Part shown: positions 1 through 9,753 of the stretch, piece after piece | How positions within the stretch are numbered: position 1 is the stretch's first letter | How the letters are laid out: each line of letters starts with the position of its first letter | Assembly (NCBI RefSeq): GCF_026340675.1 | Contig: NZ_JAPEOX010000002.1 | Span: 1 to 64,000 of the forward strand | Direction of reading: 5' to 3' | Length of the DNA: 64,000 bases | From: Streptomyces sp. NBC_01264 | GTDB taxonomy: Bacteria > Actinomycetota > Actinomycetes > Streptomycetales > Streptomycetaceae | Translations under genes and position numbers: made by a program | Notes under the pieces: model-generated | Databases searched by the model: none | Told to the model about the DNA's origin: nothing | The model's input: only the letters and a program-made list of their open reading frames with translations

Positions 1-109
1 GGTGCCGGTGGGGCCGGAAGTGGGGTGAGATCCGGGTGAGATGCCGCTGAACGCGGCCAGGAACCGTTGGGCTGCGCCGACGGAACGGAACCCCTTCATC
101 GCGCGTTCC
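1..109 (-). pseudogene. IS6-family transposase fragment, cut by window start
   Basis: Read on the minus strand this encodes the C-terminal IS6 motif around RAMKGFRS followed by the ISPHF-like stretch. It is almost identical, in inverted orientation, to about 714-820 of the next element. It stops abruptly at the 18-bp terminal repeat at 110. Only the tail of a transposase is present and the rest lies outside the window. Confidence 0.7.
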
Positions 110-985
110 GGCGTTGTCAGGTTGAGTGGGGGTGTCGCTCGGTGGGATGATCATCTGTCTGGTCGGGGTTGCTGGAGGGGCTGCTCGTGGAGACGGTGTC
201 GTACCGGGGTTTCCGCTTCCCGCCGGAGATCATCAGCCACTGCGTGTGGCTGTACCACCGCTTCGGTCTGAGTCTGCGTGAGGTCGAGGAGCTGATGCTC
301 GAGCGGGGCGTCGAGGTGTCTCTACGAGACGGTCCACCAGTGGACCCGCCGGTTCGGCCCCGCCTACGCCGGCGCGCTGCGCCGGCGCCGCCCGCAGCCG
401 GGCGACAAATGGCACCTGGACGAGGTCTTCGTCAAGATCAACAAGGTGCAGAAGTACTTGTGGCGTGCCGTCGACCAGGACGGGAACGTCCTCGACATCC
501 TGCTGCAGAACCGCCGCGACGAGGCCGCGGCCAGGCGTTTCCTCCGGAAACTGATGAAGAAGACCCGCTCGGTGCCCAGAGTGATCATCACCGACAAGCT
601 CCGCTCCTACGGAGCCGCCCACCGCATGGTGATGCCCTCGGTGGACCACCGCTCCCACAAGGGACTCAACAACCGGGCCGAGAACTCACATCAGCCGACG
701 AGGCAGCGGGAACGCGCGATGAAGGGGTTCCGTTCCGTCGGCGCAGCCCAACGGTTCCTGGCCGCGTTCAGCGGCATCTCACCCCACTTCAGACCCCGAC
801 GCCACCTCCTCACCGCCACCGGCTACCGCACCGAAATGATCACCCGCTTCGCCATCTGGGACCAGATCACCGCCACCGCAGGCCTGCCCGCGGCCACCTG
901 AAACAGACACCACTACCACGGCCAGACACGTCCCTGACGCACCACGAACGATGCCTGCCGAGAATCGACTCAACCTGACAACGCC
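110..985 (+). mobile_element. IS6-family insertion sequence with 18-bp perfect ends
   Basis: The ends are GGCGTTGTCAGGTTGAGT at 110-127 and its exact reverse complement at 968-985. The 876-bp length is usual for IS6. The eight bases on either side do not match, so no target duplication is visible, which suggests later recombination. The terminal repeat differs from that of the other IS6 elements here, which end in GTCACGTTGTCGG, so this is a distinct subtype. Confidence 0.85.
169..901 (+). pseudogene. IS6-family transposase, frameshifted
   Basis: This is the DDE transposase of the element at 110-985. The first frame gives the N-terminal motif SHCVWLYHRFGLSLREVEEL. One extra base near 317-322 (where GTGTCCTACGAG is expected) moves the rest into another frame. 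That frame carries KWHLDEVFVKIN with the first catalytic Asp, VIITDKLRSYG with the second, and NNRAENSHQPTRQRERAMKG with the catalytic Glu. Translation could start at TTG 169 or GTG 187. With the shift the element cannot make a full transposase, unless the extra base is a sequencing error. Confidence 0.85.
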
Positions 986-1625
986 GTTGCGCCCCACCCG
1001 GGCTGCGGAACCCTTTCATCGCGCGTTCCCGCTGCCTCGTTGGCTGGTGGGAGTTCTCGGCCCGGTTGTTCAAGCCCTTGTGGGCACGGTGCTCCACGGA
1101 GGGCATCACTTCCCGGTGCGCTGCCCCGTACGACCTCAGCTTGTCGGTCACGACCACCCGGGGTACCTGCCCGGTGGAGGTGAGGAGCCGACGGAAGAAA
1201 CGCCTGGCCGCAGCCTTGTCACGCCGGCTCTGGACCAGGATGTCCAGGACGTTTCCGTCGGCATCGACGGCCCGCCACAAGTACTTCTGCTTCCCGCCGA
1301 TCTTGATGAACACCTCGTCGAGATGCCACTTGTCGCCGGGCTGCGGGCGCCTGCGGCGCAGCGCGTTGGCATAGGCCTGGCCGAACTTCAGGCACCAGCG
1401 GCGGACCGTCTCATAGGAGACGACCACGCCCTGCTCGAGCATCATCTCCTCCACCTCGCGGAAGCTGAGGGGGAAGCGGAAGTACAGCCACACACAGTGC
1501 GCAATGATCTCCACCGGGTAACGGTGATTCGCATACGACGGCGTGCTGGACGACACGAACCCCACCCCTCGCCGGACGGACAACCCGAAGATCATCCCAC
1601 CCTGCCCCGACAACGTGACAAGGCC
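986..1625 (-). pseudogene. IS6-family element lacking the transposase C-terminus
   Basis: Reading begins at GTG 1556 and runs through YRYP-type N-terminal sequence, LDEVFIKIGGKQKYLW, VVTDKLRSYGAAHRE and NNRAENSHQPTRQ. It is cut after GFRSPGGAQR at 985 by the neighbouring IS6 element. The outer terminal repeat (CGACAACGTGACAAGGCC) is intact at 1608-1625. The catalytic residues are present but the C-terminal quarter and the other end are missing. Confidence 0.85.
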
Positions 1626-1628
1626 TTC

Positions 1629-2606
1629 TTAGATACTCAGGGCGTAGTCATCCACCAGGCACGTCAGCGCGTCGTCGCCTATCGCCTTCCCCGGACCGAT
1701 AGCTTCCCTGAGGAGCGCTGCGCGTACCGGCGGGCATGTTCGGGAAGCGTTCATAAACGCGACGAGTTCCTTGAATTTGCTGAGACTCAAGAGTCTGTCA
1801 ACGTGCTGCAGAAGCACTGCGGAAAGAATTGCGGATCCGTCAATATCACGCGCCATCAGAGTCTCACGACCAAGGGCTGCGAGACTTGCCATGGCCTGTT
1901 CACCTGAGGCCTCCAGAAAACACCATGAGATCTTTTCATAGGCCCTGAGAACGTCGAACTCGCGCAGCATTGATGCGTCGGCGGCGTTCTTTTGATGCAT
2001 CTCGGACAAAGCCTTGAGATAGTCGGTCACGAACAGACTGCGGAGCCGGGTCGCCTCTTTAGAATAAGGGCTGGACCACGTGTTCTCCATACCTGCGATG
2101 TTCCAATTCGTCCGCGCGTCGTTCGCGTTTTCGAGGTCGGCACAGACCAAGAGATGGAACGGGCCGCTGAGCCTACCCAGAAGGCCGGTGCAGGAGTGCG
2201 GATCGGGAAATGCGCACGCGCCTGTGCAGAGCTTCTCCCCCTCGCTAGCCATAACAAGCCAGCGGTGGGCGCTGTCTGGATCATGTAGAACATCGAAGAC
2301 CCTCCCGAATTCATCCTCAGTGAGTGGCGAGAATGAAAGATTCGGGACTATGAATGCTTCGTCGACCGGGCCCATTCTGGCCAAATCAACCGTTCGACCT
2401 GTCATGGGCTTCGGAAATATCTCAAGGCCTTGGTGTGCATGCCCCCGCGAGATGTCCTGCAATACCTTGAGGGCCGCAATCCCAGCCATAGTCTCCCCGA
2501 CCCGGGCGTAGAGATGCAAGGACTCAGGGGGGCTTTTTGCGACATGCGTATAGTCGTTAGTGGTGTACCCTGCATGGCCAATGACTACGTGCAAAGTGAT
2601 CTCCAT
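1629..2606 (-). CDS. Hypothetical cargo protein, possible Stv-like adhesin relative
   Basis: Codes for about 325 residues. I chose ATG 2606 (MEITLHVVIGHAG) because residues upstream of it do not look like protein-coding sequence. I do not recognise the family with certainty. The N-terminal half alternates predicted strands and helices, with landmarks VIGHAGY, LHLYARVG and a buried strand LLVCADLEN. The C-terminal half looks helical. The order of motifs (a His-Gly loop, a KxPE-like turn, a strand ending in Cys-Ala-Asp) resembles the product of 26023-27540, which I tentatively relate to the putative adhesin Stv group. Codon use is visibly less GC-biased than in the flanking IS genes. The stop lies 4 bp from an IS6 end, and the 5' side meets an ISAs1-type end at 2701. 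It was probably divergent from the gene at 5797 before elements inserted between them. Confidence 0.6.
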   Translation of the reverse strand: MEITLHVVIGHAGYTTNDYTHVAKSPPESLHLYARVGETMAGIAALKVLQDISRGHAHQGLEIFPKPMTGRTVDLARMGPVDEAFIVPNLSFSPLTEDEFGRVFDVLHDPDSAHRWLVMASEGEKLCTGACAFPDPHSCTGLLGRLSGPFHLLVCADLENANDARTNWNIAGMENTWSSPYSKEATRLRSLFVTDYLKALSEMHQKNAADASMLREFDVLRAYEKISWCFLEASGEQAMASLAALGRETLMARDIDGSAILSAVLLQHVDRLLSLSKFKELVAFMNASRTCPPVRAALLREAIGPGKAIGDDALTCLVDDYALSI

Positions 2607-2776
2607 GGTGAGTGGTTCTGGAGACGCAAGACTATAGAGGAGCCCATTCCACACGCTTCCCTTACAGCTAGGATTTCGGGACACATGCGTGGGGCGTCGG
2701 CAGGGCTAATTCATAGTCGTGTTGATCTCTCGGAGTCCGGCGGCGATGTTGTGGTGGCCGGCGTCGCGGCAGGGCG

Positions 2777-3392
2777 GGGCATCGTCGGCTTCCACCTGCG
2801 CAAGAAGGTCCGCACCACCCTCCCCGAGCCGTCGGCGACACCGGTTCCCGACCTGCTGCGGCGCGACTTCACCGCGCAGGCGCCGAACACGAAGTACGTG
2901 GGCGACATAACCTATCTCCCCGTCGGGAACGGCCGATTCCTGTATCTGGCAACGGTGTGGGACCTGTCATCGAAACGCCTGGCGGGCTGGTCGATCGCCG
3001 ACCACATGCGCACCGAGCTGGTCACCGACGCGCTGAAGGCCGCGGCGGCGGCCCGGGGCGCCGGCGGCCTGCTCGGAGCGATCTTCCACAGCGATAACGG
3101 GGCGCAGTACGTCTCGAAGGAGTTCGCCCAGGTCTGCACCGACCTCGGCGTGGTCAGATCGCGCGGCGCGGTGGGCACAAGCGCGGACAACGCCGCCGCC
3201 GAATCGTTCAACGCGACCATGAAACGCGAGACCCTCCAGGGCAGGAAACGCTGGTCAGGAGCCCGCGATGCCCGTCTCGCGGTCTTCCGGTGGGCCACCC
3301 GCTACAACACCAGAAGAAGGCACTCCAGCATCGGCCAGATCAGCCCGAACGCCTTCGAACAACAATCAGCTACGCTGACCGCCGCCGCATGA
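2777..3392 (+). pseudogene. IS3-family OrfB, N-terminus missing
   Basis: The retained part starts at GIVGFHLRKKVRTT and contains the complete rve-type DDE core: KYVGDITYLPVG with the first Asp, FHSDNGAQYVSKEF with the second, and NAAAESFNATMKRE with the catalytic Glu. It ends with the usual NTRRRHSSIGQISP tail and a TGA at 3390. OrfA and the first part of OrfB are gone, replaced by the ISAs1-type end. The right IS3 terminus is probably the GGGTCAGGGCCC at about 3413-3424. Confidence 0.85.
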
Positions 3393-3456
3393 CAACCGGT
3401 GTCCACGATCTTGGGTCAGGGCCCATGGCGTAGTCGCTGGTCACAGGAGGGTCCGT

Positions 3457-4614
3457 ATGCAGGGCAGGCATGGTCATCTGAGCCGGGAGCAGAAGCGGCT
3501 GGCGCTGAGGTTGCATGCGAAGGGGTGGCGGCTGGTCGATATCGCCCGTGAGGTCGGCTGCAGTGCGCCGATGGTCGGGATCATGGCCCGCGACCGTCGT
3601 CACCTCGAGGCGAAGCCGTTCGGCTGGGAGCCTCGTTCCGGCCATCTGACGATCGACGAGCGCGAGCACATCCTGCTCGCCGTCAACCGAGGTGACAGTC
3701 TCACAGCCATCGCCAGGCATCTGGGGCGGGCCGTGTCCACCGTCAGCCGGGAGGTCAATCGGGGCGGGGGCCGAGCCGGCTACTCCGCGTGGCGCGCGCA
3801 TGAACGGGCCCGGGAGCAGGCGCGACGTCCCAAGCCGTTCAAGCTCGCCGCGGGCCGGCTGCTCACGGAGGTCGCCAGGAGGCTCGAGGAGCTATGGTCA
3901 CCGCAGGAGATCGCTGCGCGTCTGCGGCTGGAACATCCCGGCGACCCGGAGATGCAAGTGAGTCACGAGACGGTCTACCGGTCGCTGTTCGTGCAGGGCC
4001 GGGGCGAGCTGCGCCGCGAGCTGGCACGCTGCCTGCGTTCTGGACGAACGACCCGCAAAACCCGGGGAACGACTGACGGCCGGGGACGGATCCCCGGTAT
4101 GACGATGATCAGCGAACGTCCCGCCGAGGCCGAGGACCGGGCAGTGCCAGGGCACTGGGAAGGTGACCTGATCCTCGGTGAGGGCAGCCGCAGTGCCGTC
4201 GGTACGCTCGTCGAGCGCTCCACCCGTATGACCCTGCTGCTGCACCTGCCGGACGGCAAGAGCGCCGAACAGGTCGAAGCTGCCATGCGAAAGGCCATCA
4301 CCGCACTGCCGACATCACTGGCCCGGACGGTCACCTGGGACCAGGGCGCCGAGATGGCCAGGCATGCCGAGTTCACAACGGCCACCGGGATCCCGATCTA
4401 CTTCTGCGATCCCCACTCACCCTGGCAACGCGGCAGCAACGCGAACACAAACGGACTCCTGCGCCAGTACCTGCCCAAGGGCAGCGACCTGAGCGCCGTC
4501 AGCCGCGATGAGCTCACCGCGATCCAGGACAGCCTCAACAACCGCCCCCGCAAGACACTCGGCTATCTGACACCATCAGAGAAGTTCACAGAACTCCTTG
4601 CGGCCACCGGTTGA
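3457..4614 (+). CDS. IS30-family transposase
   Basis: 385 residues, a normal IS30 length. ATG 3457 follows the RBS ACAGGAGG. Residues 1-50 hold an N-terminal HTH (REQKRLALRLHAKGW) and a second HTH follows (AIARHLGRAVSTVSREVNRGG). The DDE core includes PGHWEGDLILG, a TWDQGAEM-type segment and SPWQRGSNANTNGLLRQYLP. It is the only complete gene between the ISAs1-type ends at 2701 and 5658. It is probably functional as protein, but I could not find a clean left terminal repeat, so independent mobility is uncertain. Confidence 0.9.
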   Translation: MQGRHGHLSREQKRLALRLHAKGWRLVDIAREVGCSAPMVGIMARDRRHLEAKPFGWEPRSGHLTIDEREHILLAVNRGDSLTAIARHLGRAVSTVSREVNRGGGRAGYSAWRAHERAREQARRPKPFKLAAGRLLTEVARRLEELWSPQEIAARLRLEHPGDPEMQVSHETVYRSLFVQGRGELRRELARCLRSGRTTRKTRGTTDGRGRIPGMTMISERPAEAEDRAVPGHWEGDLILGEGSRSAVGTLVERSTRMTLLLHLPDGKSAEQVEAAMRKAITALPTSLARTVTWDQGAEMARHAEFTTATGIPIYFCDPHSPWQRGSNANTNGLLRQYLPKGSDLSAVSRDELTAIQDSLNNRPRKTLGYLTPSEKFTELLAATG

Positions 4615-4621
4615 ATCCGCC

Positions 4622-4740
4622 CATCCTCAAGGCCGCGGCGAGTTTCTTCGCGGCCGAGCTCGACCGGCCACACCTGCGCTCGTAGCGTTCATCGACGAGC
4701 ACCGGGACCGCTTCGGCGGTGTCGAGCCGATCTGCCGCGG
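4622..4740 (+). pseudogene. IS3 OrfA/OrfB junction fragment
   Basis: This short piece encodes LKAAASFFAAELDRPH in the OrfA frame and, in the overlapping frame, the FIDEHRDRFGGVEPIC start of OrfB. Both match the IS3 element at 21921-25965. It is joined on the left to the right end of the IS30 (ACCGGTTGAATCC) and on the right to the IS6 end at 4741. Confidence 0.75.
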
Positions 4741-5599
4741 GTGCTGTCACGTTGTCGGTGGTGTGATCTCTGGGGGCGTGAGGAAGCCGTCGGCGGCTGG
4801 TTGTTCAGGCCGCGGCGGGCATGCCGGCGGCGCCGGTGATCTGGTTCCAGATGGTGAAGCGGACGGTCATTTCGAGGCGGTGGCGGCGGGCGGTGATGAG
4901 GTGGCGTCCGGTCCGGAAGTGGGGCGAGATCCCGGTGAACGCGGACACGAACCGCTGCGCCCCGCCGACGCTGCGGAAGCCTTTCATCGCGCGTTCGCGC
5001 TGCCGGGTGGGCTGGTGGGAGTTCTCGGCCCGGTTGGTCAACTCCTTGTGGGAGCGGTGCTCCACCGACGGCATCACCTCACGATGCGCTGCCCCGTACG
5101 AGGCGAGCTTGTCGGTGACGACCACCCGGGGCACCTGCCCGGTGGAGGTGAGGAGCCGGCGGAAGAAACGCCTGGCCGCAGCCTTGTCACGACGGCTCTG
5201 CACCAGGATGCCCAGGACGTTGCCGTCGGCGTCCACGGCTCGCCACAAGTGCTTCTGCACCGCGCCGATTTTGATGAAGACCTCGTCGAGGTGCCATTTA
5301 TCGCGGGTCTGTGGCCGCCTGCGGCGCAGGCTGTTGGCGTAGACCTGGCCGAACTTCCGACACCAGCGGCGGACCGTCTCGTAGGAGACGATCACGCCCC
5401 GCTCGAGCATCATCTCCTCCACCTCGCGTAAGGAGAGCGGGAAGCGGAAGTACAGCCACACGCAGTGCGCGATGATCTCGGCCGGGTACCGGTGATTCTT
5501 GTACGACGGCACCACAGACGACACGGTCGAGCCCCTCCCCGGACACGGACACAGACAACCCGAAGATCATCCCAGACCGCCGGACAAGGTGACAGCGCC
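4741..5599 (-). mobile_element. IS6-family insertion sequence
   Basis: Ends of the GCTGTCACGTTGTCGG type lie at about 4741-4760 and, inverted (GGACAAGGTGACAGCGCC), at about 5582-5599, enclosing one intact transposase. No 8-bp target duplication was recognised. The flanks are an IS3 fragment on the left and the ISAs1-type end on the right. Confidence 0.8.
4805..5524 (-). CDS. IS6-family transposase
   Basis: 239 residues from a GTG start (SSVVPSYKNHRYPAEIIAHC). The N-terminal HTH lies around SLREVEEMMLERGVIVSYE. The DDE core comprises HLDEVFIKIG, VVVTDKLASYGA and NRAENSHQPTRQRERAMKG. The C-terminus ends TGAAGMPAAA, as in the other full-length copy at 13363-14082. No frameshift is present, so this is one of the two full-length IS6 transposase genes in the window. 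Confidence 0.9.
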   Translation of the reverse strand: MSSVVPSYKNHRYPAEIIAHCVWLYFRFPLSLREVEEMMLERGVIVSYETVRRWCRKFGQVYANSLRRRRPQTRDKWHLDEVFIKIGAVQKHLWRAVDADGNVLGILVQSRRDKAAARRFFRRLLTSTGQVPRVVVTDKLASYGAAHREVMPSVEHRSHKELTNRAENSHQPTRQRERAMKGFRSVGGAQRFVSAFTGISPHFRTGRHLITARRHRLEMTVRFTIWNQITGAAGMPAAA

Positions 5600-5796
5600 C
5601 CTCGGACTGCCCCTGACCTGCAACGCAGCATGATCCACCCGACTATGAATTAGCCCTGCCGTCCCGAGGTGCGAAAACGACTGCTTGCCCTCACTTCTGC
5701 CCATACGGGATGGCGCTCCCGGGTGTCAGAGCCATAGGACGGGGGAAGGCGCCATCGGGGCCGATCGGGACAAGCCGAAGCCAGACAAGAGGAACC

Positions 5797-7128
5797 ATGG
5801 AACAACACTTTGCACGCGCAGCTCTGAAGTCGCTTGAAGGCGCAGATGAATACAAGTCGATTTCACAAGGAATCGTCGCCCGAATCACAAGGAATGGGGG
5901 GAGCGAGTGCACTTTGATCGACCAGATCACCGAAGATGCGGTCCTTGAGGCTGTTTTCCCCACCTATACCTCCGGGAGTTTCGGGTGGCTTAATTCTGTA
6001 GAGTACAGCCAATTCTGCCAGCTGCGGACCTCTGATTCAGCCACACCTGAAGTGATCGCAGCGTTTTTCGGCGGTGTTCTGACGCGATGGGACTCACGGG
6101 CGGCGCACGAGGCGGTTGCAAACACGGGGAATCACCCCGAGGTGACCGAAAAAGGGGTGCAAATTCCTCTTGAATCGACCTCGGCTCAGAGCCTGAAAAG
6201 GAAGCATGAGGACCTGGGCGCTGCAACGGGAAGCGAGAATACGGGCAAAAGGGCCAAGGATGCGCATTCGGGTGAGCTGACGGATGACAAGTTCTCCGAA
6301 ATGTGCGCAAAAATAAAGGACATGATTCGCGGGTCGGTCGACCCGTTCCTGCGCAGGGGTGCGTGGCCGGAATCATTGATTGAGCCCAAGGGGCGCATCC
6401 AGGCGGCAGTTATGAAGATGATCCCTCTCCTGCCGAGGGGTGCGGATGCGCGAGACGCCATTAAAGCGGAGGCAGAGGAGTTGGGGAAGGCCGGCATCTC
6501 CTTCGCCAAGGCCTACGAAATTCTCCCCGAGGTGAAGGAGGGTAGCGTCGAATGGAAGGCGAACAAGGGGCTCCATGCCCTGTTTGAAAAGAATGTGGAT
6601 CTCGGAGGTCTCTCCATGATTGCCGTCCTCGGAGGGCCCGCCGAATCCTCGGCAATAGAGAAGAGGTCCGTTGTGGTGACGGAGAGCGAGAAACGGAACT
6701 GGGCCAGCTTCAAGCAGTCCTGCGAGAGTGCAGCCAAGGAGGGTGCGCCGCAGCTGAACATTCTACTCACAAAGCAGGCCGAGTGGCCACCGAATGGGAG
6801 CATCCCCAGCACGCTGGAAACATTGAAAACCCGCCTTCGGGTTGCCGTCAAGCAGCTGTGTGATATTGCAAACGGAAAATCCGACAATATCAACCTCAGC
6901 GCTGATGCTGCAGAAATCGAAGCTGCAGCTCGCAGTTTCCTTGCCGAATATGACAACACCGTTGTCCATCCCGAAGGCGACGCAATCGTAATCCATGAGG
7001 CGGTTCGAAGTCTTGTTGTAGTCTCGTCGGCCTCTGGGAATTCCGTGATTGACCTCTATCGGTATATTTCAGGAAATTACTCCGGTAATGTCGCAGACGT
7101 AGGGGTGGATTGCGTCGCCGTGGTTTGA
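5797..7128 (+). CDS. Hypothetical cargo protein with bipartite basic (NLS-like) motif
   Basis: 443 residues from ATG 5797, chosen because AGAGGA lies just upstream; the frame is open further upstream but looks non-coding. I recognise no family. The protein appears mostly alpha-helical with no signal peptide or membrane segment. At residues 134-154 there are two basic clusters, KRK and KRAK, separated by an acidic/Gly-Ser spacer. This matches the layout of a eukaryotic bipartite nuclear localisation signal and resembles residues 17-32 of the product of 26023-27540. Base composition is visibly lower in GC than the neighbours. An ISAs1-type end lies 138 bp upstream and an ISAs1-like CAGGGCTGATT lies just after the stop codon. 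Function unknown. Confidence 0.65.
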   Translation: MEQHFARAALKSLEGADEYKSISQGIVARITRNGGSECTLIDQITEDAVLEAVFPTYTSGSFGWLNSVEYSQFCQLRTSDSATPEVIAAFFGGVLTRWDSRAAHEAVANTGNHPEVTEKGVQIPLESTSAQSLKRKHEDLGAATGSENTGKRAKDAHSGELTDDKFSEMCAKIKDMIRGSVDPFLRRGAWPESLIEPKGRIQAAVMKMIPLLPRGADARDAIKAEAEELGKAGISFAKAYEILPEVKEGSVEWKANKGLHALFEKNVDLGGLSMIAVLGGPAESSAIEKRSVVVTESEKRNWASFKQSCESAAKEGAPQLNILLTKQAEWPPNGSIPSTLETLKTRLRVAVKQLCDIANGKSDNINLSADAAEIEAAARSFLAEYDNTVVHPEGDAIVIHEAVRSLVVVSSASGNSVIDLYRYISGNYSGNVADVGVDCVAVV

Positions 7129-7464
7129 CCCCAGGGCTGATTTTCGCCCCGATCCGCCAACCTGGTGTCGGGTGGGATTTTCGCGCGACGCCGCGGCAGC
7201 GCCAGGCTGCGAAGCACCGGTTTCGTGACAGCGCCCGACAAGGCCGAACGCCGCCCTGTGTCGGTACAGCAAGACCAGGCACCACGTTCGTGTCAGCGAG
7301 CACATCACACCTGAAGACTCCGCCGACGGAAGCCGGAGGACCTCTCCCTCAGTCGGGATGCCGGCGTCAGCCGTATGCCGGATAACCGCCCACCGTCGCG
7401 GGGTGGTGGCAAGGAAGGCCCCTACTGGGCTTGGGATGCGGTGTCGTCGAGGGGCTGGTGGGAT
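7129..7464. other. Intergenic stretch without a supported gene
   Basis: The only recognisable item is CAGGGCTGATT at about 7133, which matches the first 11 bases of the ISAs1 end at 60114 and may be a truncated terminus. Open frames on both strands here look like GC-rich shadows. Confidence 0.5.
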
Positions 7465-7650
7465 GGCACTGTCACATTGTCGGTGACCGTCTGGGATGAT
7501 CTTCGGGTTGTCCGTCCGGGGAGGGGCTCGACCATGTCGTCTGGGGTGCCGTCGTACAAGAATCACCGCTACCCGGCGGAGATCATCGCGCACTGCGCGT
7601 GGCTGTACTTCCGTTTCCCGCTCTCCTACCGCGAGGTCGAGGAGATGATG
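7465..7650 (+). pseudogene. IS6-family N-terminal fragment
   Basis: The left terminal repeat GGCACTGTCACATTGTCGG is followed by GTG/ATG-started coding sequence for SSGVPSYKNHRYPAEIIAHC through REVEEMM. It is cut at 7650, where the IS256-type element begins. Confidence 0.8.
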
Positions 7651-7655
7651 ACGCG

Positions 7656-8811
7656 ATGGCCTTGTCCCAGCATGACTTACTTCGCCTGATGGAGTCACTG
7701 CGCACCGCGGACGGAATCGAGTTGATCAGGGTTCTGGCCCAGAGGTTTCTGCAGGAGCTCATCGAGGCCGAGGCCACTGCCCACATCGGCGCCGAGCCCG
7801 GCGAGCACACCACAACCCGCACGACGATGAGCAACGGTCATCGGGAGAAGGTCCTGACCACGCAGGCCGGGGACCTGGACCTGGCGATCCCCAAGGTCCG
7901 CACCGGTTCCTTCTTCCCCAGCCTGTTCGAGCGCCGGCGTATCGACCAGGCTCTCTACGCCGTCATCATGGAGGCATAAGCCCTGGGCAGCGACACCGGG
8001 ATCTCCAAATCCGAGGTCTCCAGGATCTGCGGTGATCTCGACGAGGAGCTCGGCGTATTCCGCACCGCCCTCGGGATCACACCCGCTTCCCCTACATCTA
8101 CCTGGACGCGACATACTGCAAGGCCCGGGTGAATCACCAGATCGTCTCCCAGGCCGTGGTCATCGCCACCGGCATGAACGAGGACGGCGGCCGCGAAGTC
8201 CTCGGACTCATGGTCGGCGACAGCGAGACCGAGGTCTTCTGGAGCGAATTCCTGCGCTCGCTGCGCGAGCGAGGGCTGACCGGGGTCCGCCTGGTCATCG
8301 CCGACCACCACTTGGGCCTGGTCAAGGCCGTCCGCAAGGTCATGCTCGGCGCCGCCTACCAGTGATGCCGCGTTCATTTCCTGCGCAACGTCTTCGCGGT
8401 GATCCCCAAGGACTCCGCCGAGATGATCGCCGCAACGATCCGCACGATCTTCGCCCAACCCACCGCCGAGGCGGTCCGCACCCAGCTCGACACCGTCGTC
8501 GACCTGCTCGGACGACAGTTCCCCAAGGTCAGGGCGATGCTCCTGGAAGCCAAGACCGACCTGACCGCTTTCGCCGACTTCCCCGAGCGACATTGGAAGA
8601 AGATCCAGTCGACCAACCCCCTGGAACGGGTCAACCGCGAGATCAAGCGCCGCACCGACGTCGTCCAGATCTTCCCCAACCCCGACGCCCTCGAACGCCT
8701 CACCACCGCCGTCCTCATCGAAATGCACGACGAAGGGATCGCCTTCCCCCGCTGCTACCTCCCCGAAGGCAGCATGGACAAGATCTACCCCAACGAAGAT
8801 CAACCCCACAC
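7656..8811 (+). pseudogene. IS256-family (MULE-type) transposase, multiply broken
   Basis: ATG 7656 starts MALSQHDLLRLMESLRT. A TAA after YAVIMEA (7977) coincides with loss of the expected segment that follows. The frame resumes at ALGSDTGISKSEVSRIC. A frameshift near 8075-8095 precedes FPYIYLDATYCKARVNHQ, which has the first catalytic Asp. The next segment has VIADHHLGLVKAVRK, and an in-frame TGA at about 8363 replaces an expected Arg codon. The last part, IQSTNPLERVNREIKRR, holds the catalytic Glu. Three lesions make this a clear pseudogene. Confidence 0.9.
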
Positions 8812-8837
8812 GGCTACACCACTCCAGGGGACATGAC

Positions 8838-9242
8838 CAGGTCGCGACACTCGTCGACCGAAAGACCCGGTTCCTCCACGTCGTGAAGCTCGCCAGCCGC
8901 CACACTGCCGTCGTCGTTCCCGCTCTGGCCGAGGCCTACGCACGTATGGATTCCCGCCTGCACGGCACGCTGACCTGGGACCGTGGCATGGAACTGGCAG
9001 CCCACAAGCGTCTGAGCGCCGAGGCGGGCATCGACGTGTTCTTCGCGGCACCACGGAGCCCCTGGCAGCGAGGCACCAACGAGAACACCAACAAGTTGCT
9101 GCGTCAGTACCTGCCGAAGGGGACGAACCTGTCGATCTTCAGTCAGGACGATCTCGACGCCATCGCGGCGAAGCTCAACAACCGTCCTCGCAAGTGCCTG
9201 GGATTCCGCACGCCAGCCGAGAGCGTTGCCTCGACCGGTTGA
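8838..9242 (+). pseudogene. IS30-family transposase, C-terminal part
   Basis: The frame opens at QVATLVDRKTRFLHVV and continues to the stop at 9240. It includes LTWDRGMELAAHKRL and SPWQRGTNENTNKLLRQYLP, the C-terminal half of the catalytic domain. The HTH half and left end are missing. The right end (ACCGGTTGAATC) is preserved and abuts an inverted IS3 fragment. Confidence 0.85.
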
Positions 9243-9272
9243 ATCTAAGGTCCCGGTGCTCGTCGGTGAACG

Positions 9273-9590
9273 CTACGAGCGTGTGCGTGGCCGGTCGAGC
9301 TCGGCCGCGAAGAAACTCGCCGCGGCCTTCAGGATCTCGTTGGCCCGCTTGAGCTCGGCATTCTCCCGCTTCAGAGCCTTCATCACGGCGGACTCCTCCG
9401 TCGTGGTGCCTGCCCGCAGGCCGCCGTCGACCCCTGCCTGGCGGACCCACTTGCGCAGCGTCTCCGCGCCCACGTCCAGCTTGGCGCCAACCGAACGGAT
9501 CTCCTCGAACTCGGTCTTGTACTGATCACGCGTCTCGAGCACCAGGCACGTGGCCCGGTCCCGCACGTCCTTCGGGTATGGCTTTCGCAT
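9273..9590 (-). pseudogene. IS3-family OrfA of a truncated element
   Basis: ATG 9590 gives MRKPYPKDVRDRATCLVLE and about 105 residues. It has the HTH (GAKLDVGAETLRKWVRQAG) and the C-terminal leucine-zipper helix (KRENAELKRANEILKAAASFF). OrfA itself is complete. The overlapping OrfB start (THTLVAFTDEHRD) is cut at about 9247 by the IS30 right end, so the element is dead. Confidence 0.85.
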
Positions 9591-9753
9591 AACGAACTCG
9601 ACCCTTCCAAATGATCGAGCCTCGGTCAAACCCGGAGCGATTCAAATGGGGAGAGGCGGGGCCCGCCCGAAAAGCGTGCGCCCGATGTTGCCACCACAAT
9701 GAACATGTGTCCGACTTTGGCCCCCCCCAAGCGACGCATCAGAGGAGGATCCG

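Larger units (their letters stand above)
2701..5658. mobile_element. ISAs1-type ends bracketing IS3, IS30 and IS6 debris
   Basis: CAGGGCTAATTCATAGTCG at 2701-2719 and its reverse complement at 5640-5658 are inverted repeats of the ISAs1 type seen intact at 60114 and 62989. The bracketed DNA holds no ISAs1 transposase. It holds an IS3 fragment, an IS30 transposase, another IS3 fragment and an IS6 element. I infer an ISAs1-type element, or two of its ends, whose core was replaced by later insertions. I found no target duplication. Confidence 0.6.

Noticed and set aside
2701..5658. Composite transposon carrying cargo genes
   Set aside because: Only other insertion sequences lie between the two ISAs1-type tips, and I found no target duplication, so I describe it as debris rather than a functional composite.
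7069..7698. 209-codon minus-strand frame downstream of the cargo gene
   Set aside because: It runs antisense through the cargo gene tail and IS6 fragment and lacks any coherent domain or start signal.
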